Shown: positions 1 to 6,093, numbered from the stretch's first letter. The stretch is DNA of 7,082 bases from Geminicoccaceae bacterium (GCA_030824835.1 JAPJRA010000176.1:1-7082); one strand, 5' to 3'. Notes: generated from the letters alone by a model not told the origin. Numbers and translations: made by a program.

Positions 1-40
1 CCTTCGCGCTCGTGTCGCCAATGTCTCCGGATGCCCCGGC

Positions 41-1315
41 CTACCACTTGCCGCGACGCGACAGCCGCTCGAGCTTGCGGTTCAGCGCGGCGAGGCTGTC
101 CGGCGCCTGGGCCTGGCCGCTCAGCACATCGTGCACGGCGTTGAAGAACTCGGAGCTGACCTGGTTGTACTTGCCGCCCGTGACCCGCGACGGCCGCGCC
201 ACCGCGTTGACGAAGACCTCGTAGAGCGAGCCGAAGAACGGCACTGCCGCCAGGACCTCGGGGTCCTTGTAGAGCGCCTCGATGGTCGGGTTGTAGGAGC
301 CCTCGATCGCACGCCGCTTCTGCTCCTCCTTTGAGGTCAGGTAGTGGACGAGATCGGCCGCGAGGTCGGGATGCGGGCTGTAGGCCGAGACCGCCAGCTG
401 CCAGCCGCCGAGCGTGCCGGTCTTCTTGCCGTCCGGCCCGCCGGCGGGCAGGGCCGCCACACCGATCTTGTCCTTGACGGCGCTGTCCTCCGCCTGGCCC
501 AGCGCCCAGGCATAGGGCCAGTTGCGCATGAACACGGCGTTGCCGGACTGGAAGACGCCGCGCGCCTCCTCCTCGCTGTAGTTGAGCACGCCTTCGGGCG
601 TTATCTTGCCCACCGTCGATGCGGCCCAGGTCAGTGCCTCGGCGGCCTTCGGGTTGTCGATCGTGATCGCACCCTCGGCGTCGACGATCTGCCCGCCGCC
701 ATAGCTGTCGACCCACTCCAGCGCATTGCAGGTCAGGCCCTCGTAGGCCTTGCCCTGATAGACGAAGCCCCACATCCGGTCGTTGCCCTCGGCGCGGGCC
801 TTGTCCTGGATCTCCTGGGCCGTGGCGCTGAGCTCGGCCCAGGTCTGGGGCGGCTGCTTGCCGGCGGCCTCGAGCAGATCCTTGCGGTAGAACAGCATGC
901 CGGCGTCGGTGTACCAGGGCATCGCCACCAGCTTGCCGTCGACGGTGTTGTTCTGGATGATAGCCGGGAAATGCTGCGTCACCTCGTCGGCCGGGATCTT
1001 GTCGGTCAGGTCGATGAAATGGTTGGCCAGGATGCCAGGCCAGATCACGTCGATCTGGAAGACGTCGATATCGGGTGACTTCGCCGCCAGCAGCTGCTGA
1101 TAGAGCGCGAGCCGCTCGGTCGCCGAGTTCGGGGTCGAGATCACCTTGACCTGATTGCCCGTCTTCTTCGCCCAGGCATCCACGCCTTCCTGACAGATCT
1201 TCAGCTCGAGACCGACCGCACCGCAGGAGAGGGAGATCGTCTCGGCGTGGGCGGTGCCGATCGCCGTCGCCGCCAAGAATGCGCCCGCCAAGGCCAGCCT
1301 TGCTGAACCGTGCAT
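41..1315 (-). CDS. thuE: Periplasmic trehalose/maltose (alpha-glucoside) ABC-transporter substrate-binding protein, ThuE-like
   Basis: This is a 424-residue family 1 extracellular solute-binding protein that should capture an alpha-glucoside (trehalose, maltose or a relative) in the periplasm and deliver it to an ABC permease. Residues 1-24 form a Sec signal peptide (hydrophobic LALAGAFLAATAIG, cleavage after AHA). The mature start (ETISLSCGAVGLELKICQEG), the STPNSATERLALYQQLLAAK segment (60-79) and DVFQIDVIWPGILANHF (84-100) resemble rhizobial ThuE as I remember it. VAMPWYTDAGMLFYRKDLL (130-148) is the usual family 1 hinge motif. The frame stays open to 1636, but I chose the ATG at 1315: a GGGGAGG Shine-Dalgarno (1324-1330) lies 8 nt upstream, the signal peptide begins there, and the extra residues would overlap the alpha-glucosidase. 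It lies 169 bp downstream of that co-oriented gene. The exact sugar is inferred. AglE-like alpha-glucoside binding is the main alternative, so the symbol is tentative. Confidence 0.9.
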   Translation of the reverse strand: MHGSARLALAGAFLAATAIGTAHAETISLSCGAVGLELKICQEGVDAWAKKTGNQVKVISTPNSATERLALYQQLLAAKSPDIDVFQIDVIWPGILANHFIDLTDKIPADEVTQHFPAIIQNNTVDGKLVAMPWYTDAGMLFYRKDLLEAAGKQPPQTWAELSATAQEIQDKARAEGNDRMWGFVYQGKAYEGLTCNALEWVDSYGGGQIVDAEGAITIDNPKAAEALTWAASTVGKITPEGVLNYSEEEARGVFQSGNAVFMRNWPYAWALGQAEDSAVKDKIGVAALPAGGPDGKKTGTLGGWQLAVSAYSPHPDLAADLVHYLTSKEEQKRRAIEGSYNPTIEALYKDPEVLAAVPFFGSLYEVFVNAVARPSRVTGGKYNQVSSEFFNAVHDVLSGQAQAPDSLAALNRKLERLSRRGKW

Positions 1316-1484
1316 CTTGTTTGCCTCCCCTGCTCCGAGCCTTCTTATGGGTCGCGACGCCGAGCCGGGAATGCCCTGCCACGCCTCGCCCATTGCGACG
1401 ATGGAGCGATGAGGCAATTTACGCAAGCTATGATTGTGGTGATTAAATATCCAACTTGAATGACTTAATGGCGCCCGCAGGCAC
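1316..1484 (-). promoter_or_regulatory. AT-rich leader between alpha-glucosidase and thuE-like gene
   Basis: This 169-bp gap separates two co-oriented genes. Its upstream part (about 1411-1470) is distinctly AT-rich against the high-GC surroundings, as expected for a promoter or operator, and the strong Shine-Dalgarno of the binding protein is at 1324-1330. I could not find a convincing -35/-10 pair; the candidates match only half the consensus. An imperfect tandem repeat (ACTTGAATG at 1454-1462, ACTTAATG at 1463-1470) is present on the plus strand. A separate promoter for the transporter genes is plausible but not shown; read-through from the glucosidase gene is equally possible. Confidence 0.3.
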
Positions 1485-3173
1485 TCACCGCACCCGGTAG
1501 ATGCGCGCCTCGAACGGCCGCAGCGGCATGTGGCGGGCATCGTCGCCGGTGCTGTACGGCAGGTTGCCGAGGAGCAGCTCGAGCTGGTCCGCGGGGATGT
1601 CGGCCGGGAGCGCGAAGCTCGGCGAGCCGGCGCCAAAGTTCAGGACGATCAGGAGACGCTCGTTTTCAGACGAGCGAACATAGGCGAAGATCTCTTCGTG
1701 ATCGTCCAGCAGCAGGCGGTAGTCGCCATAGACAATGATGGGGTTTTCCCGCCGGAGCCGGATCAGCCGCCGATAATAGTGAAGCACCGAATTCGGGTCG
1801 GCGAGCGCCTCTTCGACGTTGATCTGCCGGTAGTTCGGGTTCGGCTGCAACCAGGGCGATCCGGTACTGAAGCCGGCATTGGGGCCGTCGTCCCACTGCA
1901 TCGGCGTTCGGGCGTTGTCACGGCTCCGGGCGTGGATCAGGGCCAACACGTCGGCTGCCGCCATGCCGCGCTCTTCGACCAGCTCGCGGTAGATGTTCAA
2001 GGTCTCGATGTCGCGGTAGTCGTCGATCGACGGGAACGCCACGTTGGTCATGCCGATCTCTTCGCCCTGATAGACGAAGGGCGTGCCCTGCAGGGTATGC
2101 AGCATGGTGGCCAGCAGCTTGGCCGCGGCGACGCGATGCACGCCATCCTCGCCGAACCGGGACACCGAACGCGGCTGGTCGTGATTGGCGAGATAGAGGC
2201 TGTTCCAGCCCCGGCCGGCGAGAGCGGCCTGCCACCTGCTCATCACCCGCTTCAGATCGATCAGGCGCCACGGCGCCGGGCTCCACTTGCTGCCGCTGGT
2301 CCGGTCCATGTCGAGCGCCACATGCTCGAACTGGAACAGCATGTTCAGCGGGCCCGAGGCCGCGTCGGTCAGCAGCACCGCGTGCTCCGGCGTCGCGGCG
2401 ACGGCCTCGCCCACCGCCAGGACATCGTACCTGCCCAATACCTCCCGCCGCATCTCGGTCAGGAACTCGAGCAGGCGCGGTCCCTGAATGAAGTGCGCGG
2501 CACCCGACTGATAGCGAGCTTCGCGCGTGACCGCGGCGTCCGGCAGGCCCGGCGTCTTGGAGATCATGGTGATGACGTCCATCCGGAAGCCGTCGATCCC
2601 CTTGTCCAGCCACCATCGCATCATGTCGTAGACGGCGTCGCGGACCGCCGGGTTCTCCCAGTTGAGGTCGGGTTGCTTTTTCGAGAACAGATGCAAGTAG
2701 TATTCGCCCGTGGCGTCATCGCGCTGCCAGGCCGAACCACCGAAGAAGGACTCCCAGTTGTTGGGCTCACCGCCGTCACGACCCGGTCGCCAGATGTAGT
2801 AATCGCGATAGGGACTGTCCTTGGACTTGCGCGACTCGACGAACCAAGCGTGCTCGTCCGACGTGTGGTTGACGACCAGATCCATGACCAGCCGGATGCC
2901 GCGCGCGTGCAGGCCGGCCAGCAGCTCCTCCCAGTCAGCCAGCGTCCCGAACTCGTCCATGATGGCGTGGTAGTCGCTGATGTCGTAGCCGTTGTCGTCG
3001 TTCGGGGACTTGTACACGGGTGACAGCCAGACGACGTCGATGCCGAGCATGGCCAGGTAGTCGATCTTCTGGATGATGCCGCGTAGGTCACCGATGCCGT
3101 CGCCGTTGCTGTCGTGGAAGCTTCGCGGATAGATCTGGTAGACGACGCTTTCCTTCCACCATCTCCGCTGCAT
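1485..3173 (-). CDS. GH13 alpha-glucosidase (oligo-1,6-glucosidase / isomaltase type)
   Basis: This 562-residue enzyme is the usual length for bacterial oligo-1,6-glucosidase and trehalose-6-phosphate hydrolase relatives. It has no signal peptide, so it should hydrolyse imported alpha-glucosides in the cytoplasm. The (beta/alpha)8 barrel begins at WWKESVVYQIYPRSF. The calcium-site loop DSNGDGIGDL is at 21-30, conserved region I (DLVVNH) at 98-103, and region V-like QPDLNW at 167-172. Region II GFRMDVI gives nucleophile D199, region III VGEA gives acid/base E256, and region IV NHDQ gives stabiliser D332. A beta-sandwich C domain follows from about residue 480. V200 after the nucleophile is the residue type linked to alpha-1,6 rather than alpha-1,4 preference in this subfamily. 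The ATG at 3173 has GGAAAG 6 nt upstream (3180-3185). Location next to a ThuE-like protein suggests trehalose, isomaltose, palatinose or sucrose isomers as substrates. AglA-type alpha-glucosidase is the nearest alternative name. Confidence 0.95.
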   Translation of the reverse strand: MQRRWWKESVVYQIYPRSFHDSNGDGIGDLRGIIQKIDYLAMLGIDVVWLSPVYKSPNDDNGYDISDYHAIMDEFGTLADWEELLAGLHARGIRLVMDLVVNHTSDEHAWFVESRKSKDSPYRDYYIWRPGRDGGEPNNWESFFGGSAWQRDDATGEYYLHLFSKKQPDLNWENPAVRDAVYDMMRWWLDKGIDGFRMDVITMISKTPGLPDAAVTREARYQSGAAHFIQGPRLLEFLTEMRREVLGRYDVLAVGEAVAATPEHAVLLTDAASGPLNMLFQFEHVALDMDRTSGSKWSPAPWRLIDLKRVMSRWQAALAGRGWNSLYLANHDQPRSVSRFGEDGVHRVAAAKLLATMLHTLQGTPFVYQGEEIGMTNVAFPSIDDYRDIETLNIYRELVEERGMAAADVLALIHARSRDNARTPMQWDDGPNAGFSTGSPWLQPNPNYRQINVEEALADPNSVLHYYRRLIRLRRENPIIVYGDYRLLLDDHEEIFAYVRSSENERLLIVLNFGAGSPSFALPADIPADQLELLLGNLPYSTGDDARHMPLRPFEARIYRVR

Positions 3174-3236
3174 CGGGCGCTTTCCATGGTGGCTGGGGCG
3201 GCCGTTAGCGCCCGCGAGAAATGAACCGGCAGTAGC

Positions 3237-3264
3237 ATTATGGCGACGGCAGCCTCGCCGTCAA
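3237..3264 (-). promoter_or_regulatory. Predicted sigma70-like promoter of the alpha-glucosidase gene
   Basis: On the minus strand, TTGACG (3264-3259, five of six matches to TTGACA) is followed after 16 nt by CATAAT (3242-3237, five of six matches to TATAAT). Transcription would start near 3230, giving a leader of about 57 nt before the GH13 start at 3173. The pair lies in the 125-bp gap after the beta-helix gene, so the glucosidase need not depend on read-through from it. The prediction rests on the sequence match alone. Confidence 0.55.
3245..3262. repeat. Perfect inverted repeat GACGGC-N6-GCCGTC inside the alpha-glucosidase promoter
   Basis: Arms at 3245-3250 and 3257-3262 are exact reverse complements separated by 6 nt. 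The repeat fills the spacer of the predicted promoter and touches its -35 hexamer. That is a classic place for a repressor operator, for example of a LacI-type sugar regulator (family inferred, none is in the window). Alternatively it is a hairpin ending the upstream beta-helix transcript, 37 nt past its stop codon, but no T-run follows on the minus strand, which argues against an intrinsic terminator. Confidence 0.45.
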
Positions 3265-3298
3265 ACAATGCCCGGTATGCGCGCTGCGGTGACGCCGC

Positions 3299-4801
3299 TC
3301 AAGGGCACCCGCCCCAAGCATTCGGACCTACGCTCGCCGGCGTCTGGCGGATCGCCACCGGCACGTAGCTGCTCGCCAGCGTGGCGACATTCGTGTTGTG
3401 TTGCAGGCCGTAGCGGACAGATCCCGCGAACTGCTCGATCATGTTGTCGTGCGCAGCATAGACAAAGTTTTTGCCGTAGACTTTGCCGACGGCGATCGAA
3501 GGTGCAACATTACCCGACAGCAATACTCCCGCAGCCGCCTGATGTGCATCGCCCAGGCCTGGCAGGACCGTCGGACCGGTATAGTCGAACGGCACGTTGC
3601 CGGCGATCAGGACGATACCCGACGATTGGATCAACACATTGCCTGTCAGCCGATGAAAGCCACCGTGGACGACCGTACCGCCGGTCCGCTCGAGCCAGTT
3701 GCCGGCCAGGATGCTGCCGGAGCCGCTGCGCAGGTCCAGGCGCCCACCTGGCGAATCCAGCAGCGTGTTGAAGCGGACCGTGGTGCCACTGCATTTGATG
3801 TCGATGACCGCAGCACCCGTTTCATGGTGCCGCTCGACGAGGTTGCGCTCGATGACCCAGCTGCTCGGATCGGTGGAGATGGGTTGGCGCCCGCCACAGA
3901 TCTCAAGCGCGTCGGATTGCCCCGAGTTGTAATCCGTCGCGATCGGCTTGCCCTGGAAATCATGGAAATAGTTGCCGAAGACATGGGCGTCGTGCTGGAA
4001 GCCCCCACCCAGCAGGTAGGATGAGATCCCTTTGCGATCCTTGCCGCCTTTGCTCCAGGGTGCCGGCGAGGACAGCTCGTTGTAGCCTATCTCTGCACCG
4101 CGGCCATCGATGCCCTGCACGGCCACCCCCCGCCAGCCGGCAAACCGATTTCGCAATACCTGGTTGCCGGTTCCGCCGACTCGGAGCGTCGCATCCAGCC
4201 CCTCGAACTGCAGGCCTACGACCGCATCATTGTCGCCGGAGAGCGTGAAGCCGGCATGGATAGCGGCATGCAGCAGATGCTCGGCGCGGACCACCAACGG
4301 TTGGCCCGCCGGACAGTGCCGATTGAGCACGAAATTGCCTTCGTATGCGCCATCGGCGAGCACGATTTCGCAGCCACACTCCACCGACCCGAGCGCTTCG
4401 GCGAGTTGTGCTCCCGAGGTGACGCGCTCACCGCAGGCGGCGCGCGTGGGACATGCCGGCGGGCCGGCGCGGTCGGTCCGACCTTCCGCGAAGCCGGAAC
4501 GGATGTAATGGACGGTCGCCGCCACGCCATCGGCACCGAAGGCTGCGCGCAGATCGGCATAGTTCGCGAGATACTGGACTTCGTCGAAAGCGTCGGGCTG
4601 CCGGCCTTCCTGTTGGCCATAGAGTTGATAGTGCCGCTCGCCCATGGCGGCATCTGGCCCGAATGCCGTGATCAAGTCACCATAAGAAGCGATATACTGC
4701 AAGCCGTCGAACGCGAGGGCATGTGGAGCGCTAGGAAAGAAGGCAATACACCCTGTCAATATACATTTAGATAAAAGACAAAATCTATTTAAGACTTTCA
4801 T
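3299..4801 (-). CDS. Exported right-handed beta-helix protein, polysaccharide lyase family 6-like, with N-terminal tandem repeats
   Basis: This is a 500-residue exported protein. Residues 1-30 form a signal peptide: K12 precedes a hydrophobic CILTGCIAFF core, and cleavage is likely after HALA. LTGC at 15-18 also fits a lipobox, so a lipoprotein cannot be excluded. Two ~40-residue repeats follow (31-70 and 72-110; pattern FDxxQYxAxYxDLxxAFG...HYxxxGxxEGR). From about 127 to the end the protein reads like a parallel beta-helix. It opens with TSGAQLAEAL...EIVLADGAYEGN, as PL6 lyases do, and continues with many N-x-hydrophobic turns. IDIK (K336) and LDLR (R358) are spaced like the catalytic Lys and Arg of chondroitinase B. 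The mature part has eight cysteines (117, 123, 142, 144, 163, 302, 337, 499), suggesting disulfides. Likely role: beta-elimination of an acidic polysaccharide outside the cytoplasm, inferred. The ATG at 4801 has AAGGTG 5 nt upstream. The first ~20 codons are AT-rich, unlike the rest. It could instead be a non-catalytic surface beta-helix. Confidence 0.8.
   Translation of the reverse strand: MKVLNRFCLLSKCILTGCIAFFPSAPHALAFDGLQYIASYGDLITAFGPDAAMGERHYQLYGQQEGRQPDAFDEVQYLANYADLRAAFGADGVAATVHYIRSGFAEGRTDRAGPPACPTRAACGERVTSGAQLAEALGSVECGCEIVLADGAYEGNFVLNRHCPAGQPLVVRAEHLLHAAIHAGFTLSGDNDAVVGLQFEGLDATLRVGGTGNQVLRNRFAGWRGVAVQGIDGRGAEIGYNELSSPAPWSKGGKDRKGISSYLLGGGFQHDAHVFGNYFHDFQGKPIATDYNSGQSDALEICGGRQPISTDPSSWVIERNLVERHHETGAAVIDIKCSGTTVRFNTLLDSPGGRLDLRSGSGSILAGNWLERTGGTVVHGGFHRLTGNVLIQSSGIVLIAGNVPFDYTGPTVLPGLGDAHQAAAGVLLSGNVAPSIAVGKVYGKNFVYAAHDNMIEQFAGSVRYGLQHNTNVATLASSYVPVAIRQTPASVGPNAWGGCP
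4472..4711 (-). repeat. Two tandem ~40-residue protein repeats (YxASYxDLxxAFG type)
   Basis: Residues 31-70 and 72-110 of the beta-helix protein align without gaps in their core: FDGLQYIASYGDLITAFG against FDEVQYLANYADLRAAFG, each then ending with HY, a four- or five-residue stretch and EGR. I recall similar units in large exported or RTX-like alphaproteobacterial proteins, but know no established function. Position directly after the signal peptide suggests a surface-attachment, binding or spacer module. The DNA copies have diverged, so this is old protein duplication rather than a recent DNA repeat. Confidence 0.8.
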
Positions 4802-4833
4802 TGGAGCACCTTACATTAACAAACATCATCGTA

Positions 4834-4853
4834 TTGTGATAATTTCTTCACAA
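4834..4853. promoter_or_regulatory. Perfect palindrome TTGTGA-N8-TCACAA, likely operator of the beta-helix gene
   Basis: Arms at 4834-4839 and 4848-4853 are exact reverse complements. The site lies 33-52 nt upstream of the start codon, at about +7 to +26 relative to the predicted transcription start, where a bound protein would block elongation or initiation. The half-sites TGTGA/TCACA resemble those of CRP, but the gap is 8 nt instead of 6, so a canonical CRP site is not supported. The regulator is unknown. Confidence 0.5.
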
Positions 4854-4865
4854 AAGCCAACTGCT

Positions 4866-4894
4866 AAAATAAGCAAACAGAGATAAGCAGTCAA
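4866..4894 (-). promoter_or_regulatory. Predicted sigma70-like promoter of the beta-helix gene
   Basis: On the minus strand, TTGACT (4894-4889, five of six to consensus) and TATTTT (4871-4866, four of six) are separated by exactly 17 nt. Transcription would start near 4859, giving a leader of about 58 nt that contains the TTGTGA/TCACAA palindrome and the Shine-Dalgarno AAGGTG at 4807-4812. A further upstream TTGACA occurs at 4918-4913 but has no suitable -10 partner. Confidence 0.6.
4869..4889. repeat. Direct repeat ATAAGCA, 14-bp period, inside the beta-helix promoter
   Basis: ATAAGCA occurs at 4869-4875 and again at 4883-4889 on the plus strand (TGCTTAT on the minus strand). The copies overlap the -10 and the -35 respectively, with a centre-to-centre distance of 14 bp. 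This could be a pair of activator or repressor half-sites, but short AT-rich words recur by chance, so significance is uncertain. Confidence 0.3.
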
Positions 4895-4932
4895 GTGCCA
4901 GTTTGTGGCTGTTGTCAACCTTGAATATTTTC

Positions 4933-4970
4933 GCTTCGCCACTGCGGTCGCTGCCAGCATGGCGACAAGC
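4933..4970 (-). terminator. Possible hairpin downstream of the alpha/beta hydrolase gene
   Basis: GCTT-CGCCA (4933-4941) can pair with TGGCG-AC-AAGC (4960-4970), giving nine pairs with a 2-nt bulge and a long GC-rich loop. It lies 27 nt past the hydrolase stop codon, before the beta-helix promoter, so a terminator would be expected about here. On the minus strand the hairpin is followed by GAAAATATTC rather than a T-run, so an intrinsic terminator is not well supported. Confidence 0.2.
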
Positions 4971-4996
4971 CACGATGTCAGCGAGGCGCAGGTCGT

Positions 4997-6031
4997 TCAG
5001 CCGGTGGCGACGCTGGTGGCTCCGTCAGGCAGCGGAGGCTGGTCGCTATTCGCCGGCAATGGCGCGGCGATGCTGTTCTCCTGCAAGAGCAGCCGGCGGC
5101 TGTCCGGTGCCACGCCGGCCACCCGGCCGGCCAGCATCGTCATCATGACGTGGCGGAGCAAGGCGCCCGGCCGACCTTGCGGATCGGCCAGGAAGTAGGA
5201 GTGGCCGAAGCGGTCGTAGCGGCCGTTGAAGTCGTCGCAATCGACCGCCACCACGTTGCGTGGCGCCTGCTCCGGGTCGGCAGGGCCGGTGTGCCCGAGG
5301 CGGCGCCGGATGATCCGGTTGCGGATGTTGACGACCTTGCTGGAGCGCAGCGCGAAGTCGTCGGCCGAGTAGTAGACGACGACGTTGCGCGCCGCGGCCG
5401 CGATGACCGCTCCGGGCTGCCCGGGGGCGAACACGTCGTTGGCGACGTCGGCCGCCGCCATGAAGACGTTGCGGAACAGCGCCGGCACTGCGCCATAGCC
5501 GTGCGCCCAGGCATCCAGTGCCGTGGCCAGGACCCGGTTGCCCATCGAGTGGGCGAGGATGTTGACGTGCTTCAGGCAGGTCTCCTCGGTGCCGAGCCGG
5601 TCGCGCCAGGCGATGAACTTGCCCAGCACCCGTGCCAGTGCCAAGCCGCTGGCGGTGGCGCCCTGCTGGTCGTCCCAGTAGTCGAGGACGAGCCCGAAAT
5701 CGTCGTCGCACGGCCAGACCAGCGGCACGACCTCGACCAGGTCGGGGGCGAGCGTGTCGCAGAGCTGCTGTAGCCGCTCCGCGTCCGGAAAGATCCGCGC
5801 CTCGGGCTGGCAGTTGAAACCATGGAGGTAGAACAGCACCTGCCGGCGGACGGAGCGGCGCAGCCGCCCGAAGAACGGCATCGCGGTCAGCTCCACATAT
5901 TTTTCCGGCCCCTGGCGGTGGCAGAAATAGAGCGAGGCGCCGGGCTCGTTGTCGTCGCCGGCGAAGACGACCGGCCGACCGGCCTGCGATCGGCGCGAAC
6001 CCTCGATCCGACGATTGGTGACGAACAGCAT
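4997..6031 (-). CDS. Alpha/beta hydrolase, DUF900-like serine esterase family
   Basis: This 344-residue protein without a signal peptide is presumably a cytoplasmic serine hydrolase of unknown substrate. It starts MLFVTNRRI, typical of the DUF900-like group. QVLFYLHGFN (64-73) supplies the HG oxyanion region, ILAHSMGNRV (158-167) is the nucleophile elbow with S162, YYSADDFAL (220-228) offers D224/D225 as the acid, and DRFGHSYF (273-280) gives H277. The last ~35 residues are rich in Pro, Ala and Ser and look disordered. The same frame is open to 7072, but everything upstream of 6031 is antisense to the sulfatase gene. The ATG at 6031 has GGAG 7 nt upstream (6039-6042) and a promoter-like sequence just above. 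It diverges from the sulfatase with 135 bp between starts. A joint role in ester breakdown is only a guess. Confidence 0.85.
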   Translation of the reverse strand: MLFVTNRRIEGSRRSQAGRPVVFAGDDNEPGASLYFCHRQGPEKYVELTAMPFFGRLRRSVRRQVLFYLHGFNCQPEARIFPDAERLQQLCDTLAPDLVEVVPLVWPCDDDFGLVLDYWDDQQGATASGLALARVLGKFIAWRDRLGTEETCLKHVNILAHSMGNRVLATALDAWAHGYGAVPALFRNVFMAAADVANDVFAPGQPGAVIAAAARNVVVYYSADDFALRSSKVVNIRNRIIRRRLGHTGPADPEQAPRNVVAVDCDDFNGRYDRFGHSYFLADPQGRPGALLRHVMMTMLAGRVAGVAPDSRRLLLQENSIAAPLPANSDQPPLPDGATSVATG

Positions 6032-6052
6032 CGGCTTGCTCCGGCAAACATT

Positions 6053-6082
6053 CCAGGAAAAGGAATATAGTCCAAATCCTGG
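6053..6082. repeat. Inverted repeat CCAGGA-N18-TCCTGG in the divergent intergenic region
   Basis: Arms at 6053-6058 and 6077-6082 are exact reverse complements flanking the -10-like sequences of both divergent genes. A smaller overlapping inverted repeat (ATTCC 6050-6054, GGAAT 6062-6066) is also present. A dimeric regulator bound here could control both genes, or the arms could be chance; 6-bp arms with an 18-bp gap are not rare. Confidence 0.3.
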
Positions 6083-6093
6083 TCGCCACGCAA
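6064..6093 (-). promoter_or_regulatory. Predicted promoter of the alpha/beta hydrolase gene, overlapping a plus-strand -10-like site
   Basis: On the minus strand, TTGCGT (6093-6088) and TATATT (6069-6064, five of six to consensus) are 18 nt apart, placing the transcript start near 6057 and leaving a leader of about 26 nt. On the plus strand TATAGT (6066-6071, five of six) overlaps the same bases and could serve the sulfatase, but I find no good -35 for it. The -10 is good and the -35 moderate. Confidence 0.4.

Larger units (their letters stand above)
4741..4920. other. AT-rich island over the promoter and 5' end of the beta-helix gene
   Basis: By hand count the 60-base blocks 4741-4800, 4801-4860 and 4861-4920 are about 28, 33 and 43 % GC, some 35 % overall, against a clearly GC-rich background on both sides. 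The island covers the upstream region, leader and first ~20 codons. It could reflect horizontal acquisition, a need for an unfolded translation start, or a target for xenogeneic silencers (H-NS-like or MucR/Ros in alphaproteobacteria). The sequence does not decide between these. Confidence 0.7.

Noticed and set aside
344..1078. 244-codon plus-strand open frame opposite the binding protein
   Set aside because: Antisense of a well-supported gene; its G/L/V/R-rich composition reflects the codon pattern of the other strand.
1316..1636. N-terminal extension of the binding-protein reading frame
   Set aside because: It would put 107 basic, Arg/Ser-rich residues before a clear signal peptide and overlap the glucosidase 3' end. 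The Shine-Dalgarno at 1324-1330 fixes the start at 1315.
1530..3023. 497-codon plus-strand open frame opposite the alpha-glucosidase
   Set aside because: It is the antisense shadow of a highly conserved GH13 gene in high-GC DNA; the translation shows no recognisable family, only Arg/Val/Gln-rich text.
4748..4801. Lipoprotein signal (LTGC at residues 15-18) for the beta-helix protein
   Set aside because: It is not excluded, but K12 would interrupt the hydrophobic core of a lipoprotein signal, while cleavage after HALA at residue 30 fits an ordinary Sec signal better.
4834..4853. Canonical CRP binding site
   Set aside because: TGTGA and TCACA half-sites are present, but the gap is 8 nt, not the 6 nt CRP requires.
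4905..5198. Small plus-strand frame starting GTG in the intergenic region
   Set aside because: Most of it overlaps the hydrolase antisense; there is no good ribosome site, no family match and no sign of selection.
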